Origin: Nepenthes gracilis
Lineage: Eukaryota; Streptophyta; Magnoliopsida; Caryophyllales; Nepenthaceae
Length of the DNA: 64,000 nucleotides
Reading direction: 5' to 3'
Assembly (NCBI GenBank): GCA_033239525.1
Contig: BSYO01000013.1
Span: forward strand, 2,256,501-2,320,500
Program-made: the position numbers and the translations under genes
The notes under the pieces: generated by a model
Told to the model about the DNA's origin: nothing
What the model saw: the letters and a program-made list of their open reading frames with translations, nothing else
Database searches by the model: none
Shown here: positions 61,462 through 64,000 of the stretch, one piece after another
Position numbering within the stretch: the stretch's first letter is position 1
Layout: every line of letters starts with the position of its first letter

Positions 61462-63366
61462 ATGCAAGCTATGCATTGCGGTGACCTCGGTGTATGTCAT
61501 CGGCCGGAGTTTGCGATCGTGATGGAAGATGATGAAAGCGACTTCGACACCGACGATGCGAGCGGAAGCCGAGATGAGACTGTGAGCGGCGGGGAGGACG
61601 GAGGTCACTTGAGCGCAGAAATTACCGGAAATGTCGACAAAACTTCATCTTCTTCTCTACCCACTTCTTCTCCCTCCAGTGAGCTCACTATCGCTTTTGA
61701 AGGTGAGGTTTACGTCTTCCCTGCGGTCACGCCTGAGAAGGTAAGTCTCTCACCTTCTGTCTGTATATATAAAATGCAAATGCGTTTCCTCAAAGCAACT
61801 GATGCTTGTATTTGTTTCGTTCTTAGTTGGTTTCCATTTTATGGAGAGAAAAATAGGTTTCTCATCGCCTTAGGGGGATTAAAAAAAAAGGCTAATTTGT
61901 AATTTTAGTTAAGAGGAAGAATTGTTTGGGGAGATAATTTCACGAAAAAGTGCGGGGTAGTTGTTTGAAGGTTGGCCAATTTTTTGTCGTCCTTTTAGTT
62001 TCCAATAACATTTTGAGGTCCAAAGAAGGGCCTGAGGGAGGTAAAGAAGATGGTTATAAGAAGCCTGCATTCAGAAGATTATTCTCTTTGTTTAGTTGTT
62101 TCACTGTTATAAAGTAGAAGGGTTTTGCTACTATTGGGAGATCTTTCTGTTTTTAGGTGTTCCTAGTTGTTTTCGCATTTCCTTTATAGTCTTATCATGT
62201 TACAATCAGTTTATATCTGTAAAGTACTATTATCTACTACTGAGATAATATAGTGGATGATGCTTTTCTGTTTATTGTGTCATCATACTTTTCGGGTCAT
62301 TAGAAGGAACAATTGACTAATGCTCTTGTGATCTGCTGCACCATTTTTATACAGTGTGCTGCTGGTTAGCTGTTTTATTGTGTTGAAATGATGCTAGGTT
62401 CAAGCTGTCTTGTTACTCTTGGGAGGTTGTGATCTTCCTGCCACTGTTCCAACTTCAGAATTTGTAATACAACAGCATAACATGGTATAAATGAAGTGCC
62501 ACATTTTCTTCCAGAGAATATTATTAAGATCAAACTATTTTTGTTTTACTTCCAAAATTTTCTGCAAAATGATGCAGACTATGGCTGATCCTTCATGTCG
62601 CTCAAGGCTCTCACATAGATTTGCATCTTTGGTTAGATTTCGAGAAAAACGAAAAGAGAGATGCTTTGAGAAGAGAATTCGTTATTCTTGCCTGAAAGAA
62701 GTTGCACAGAGGTGACACAAACCATTTGGCTTCGACATATATTTTTCATAACCCCCCTTCCAAAAAGAGAGAATCTACCAGCAGAAAAAGAACAAGGATG
62801 CCAACTTTTGAACACCTGTCATTTCTGGCTAGTGGCTATTATGATGCTAAATCTTTGGACAACAATGCTATTGTGCCAGGATGCATCGTAAGAATGGACA
62901 ATTTGTGTCGTTAAAGGATCCTTGCAAATTGGCTGCTCCAAACTGGGATTCAAATGATGCCACTCAAGCAGATTGCGTGTACATCTGTTTCAACATCCCT
63001 CTTAAATTTTACCCCATAACCTTGTCAAATTGTTTAGTTTTATGAAAGTATTGGTTGAAGTTTTTCTATTTTTTGCCCTCATATATATTTGTTTAAAATG
63101 CCCTTGCAGTTGTCAGCATTGTGGAATCAGTGAGGATTCCACCCCAGTAATGCGTCGAGGACCAGCTGGTCCTAGAACCCTTTGCAATGCTTGTGGCCTT
63201 ATGTGGGTGAACAAGGTGGTTATATTTTCTCTTAATGCTCATCTACTGCTGTGTAGATGTTATTGTTGTCACTAAACAAGGACTTAATATCACCTGCATG
63301 GTTGTTCAGGGAACCTTGAGAGATCTTACAAATGCAGGAAGGAGTATATCTTTTCACAGTGAACCA
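61462..63366 (+). CDS. TIFY-CCT-GATA transcription factor, ZIM/ZML type, 5' part
   Basis: Exons: 61462-61740, 62398-62484, 62578-62711, 62880-62978, 63110-63215, 63310-63366, then a donor GTATGT; the rest lies beyond the window. All junctions are GT-AG and in frame. Residues 1-75 are acidic and Ser/Gly-rich. The TIFY motif reads [11 protein letters not shown] (residues 76-86), followed by [14 protein letters not shown]. The CCT domain is at about 133-177 ([20 protein letters not shown]). The GATA finger is CX2CX20CX2C with cysteines at 201, 204, 225 and 228, the long-loop type of this subfamily, followed by [10 protein letters not shown]. These nuclear factors bind GATA sites; ZML members act in light and cry1-dependent responses. 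The start was chosen as the first in-frame ATG after the CT-rich leader; ATG 61522 is an alternative. A MITE sits in the promoter. Confidence 0.93.
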
Positions 63367-63418
63367 GTATGTAGCTAGCAGCTCATACATTTTAGATTGA
63401 TGATCACATCTAATTATG

Positions 63419-64000
63419 GCTGAAGATATCGGTATTAGTATCGATCGCGGTCATATCGGCACTGAACATATTAAACAATATATATCGGTTTCGGATATAT
63501 TAAAAAAAATTTAAAAAGTATAAGTTGATAAGGCTGTATGGACTGATATATTAGCCAAATATTGATATATCAATTGATACATTGAGTATCGGCTAAGAGC
63601 TTTCCTTGGTCATGGGTGGGACTAGAAATTGAACACGATATTGGCGTGCAGAAGTGGGTAGCCAACAATCGCACTGTTGTTGGTTCCTCAATCCTCGTTG
63701 GGCTCATTGAGTATTACCTAGAGCTTATATTTGTCCAAAAGAAAATTGGTTTAAAATTTGTTATGAGCATGGAATGAGGCCAGCCAACACCAATATTTAT
63801 CCATAACATGACAAAATCACAATATATTACTATATTAACTATACATATCTATACACTTGATGATATTCAAAATATCGGCAAATACTCCTATATTTTTTCA
63901 CAAGTTTTGATTCGCAAAAAAAATTTAATTTTTTTGTATGATACATTAAATACCATTTGTATCACTCAATATGTCCGTAATGGATATCAATATTTTCATC
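63419..64000. repeat. ATCGG-rich inverted-repeat element in a GATA intron, cut by the window edge
   Basis: The left side (GAAGATATCGGTATTAGTATCG) and the right side (AATGGATATCAATATTTTCATC, inverted) match loosely over about 100 bp. The interior has ATATATCGGTTTCGG and ATCGGC motifs. A different, GC-richer piece at about 63640-63740 may be a nested insertion. It is the same family as 47735-47946. Confidence 0.5.

Overview
This is nuclear DNA from a flowering plant, most likely a eudicot. The genes are split by spliceosomal introns, the spacers are AT-rich, and the repeats are plant Ty1/copia elements, a MITE and plastid-derived DNA. I cannot name the genus. Six genes can be placed. (1) The 3' part of a small conserved basic plant protein (1-3103, +). 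(2) A broken J-domain (DnaJ-like) pseudogene (17740-18118, -) with an internal micro-inversion. (3) A complete Rab GDP dissociation inhibitor gene, GDI (21025-33850, +, 13 exons). (4) EXECUTER1, the chloroplast singlet-oxygen sensor (36887-48297, +, 11 exons), whose first exon changes frame. (5) A costars-family gene (50799-58324, -, 2 exons) with a 7.2 kb intron. (6) The 5' part of a TIFY-CCT-GATA transcription factor gene (61462 to beyond 63366, +). Two weaker candidate exons are also listed, at 13879-14003 (-) and 20699-20875 (-).

Layout: 1-3103 small gene; 3104-7987 spacer with a 40 bp tandem repeat; 7993-13343 copia retrotransposon (minus orientation); 14012-about 15500 truncated copia relative; 15500-20.7k AT-rich spacer with the J-domain pseudogene; 21025-33850 GDI, whose 6.9 kb first intron holds a gag-only LTR element; 34633-35600 solo LTR; 36887-48297 EX1, with a plastid insertion in intron 3; 50799-58324 costars, whose intron holds a second copia element in the opposite direction; 58472-59650 five-copy 236 bp tandem array next to the costars start; 61033-61285 MITE; then the GATA gene to the window edge.

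The genes are unrelated housekeeping or regulatory genes and do not form a pathway. What links them is their load of mobile DNA: introns of GDI, EX1 and costars carry retroelements, plastid DNA or small repeats, and one ATCGG-rich repeat family occurs in introns of GDI, EX1 and GATA. I found no novel enzyme system. The most interesting points are the J-domain micro-inversion, the plastid insert between ~95 bp direct repeats, the patchy divergence between the LTRs of the first copia element, the EX1 frame break, and the tandem array at the costars promoter. All coordinates were read by eye from reading frames and splice signals; no alignment was run.
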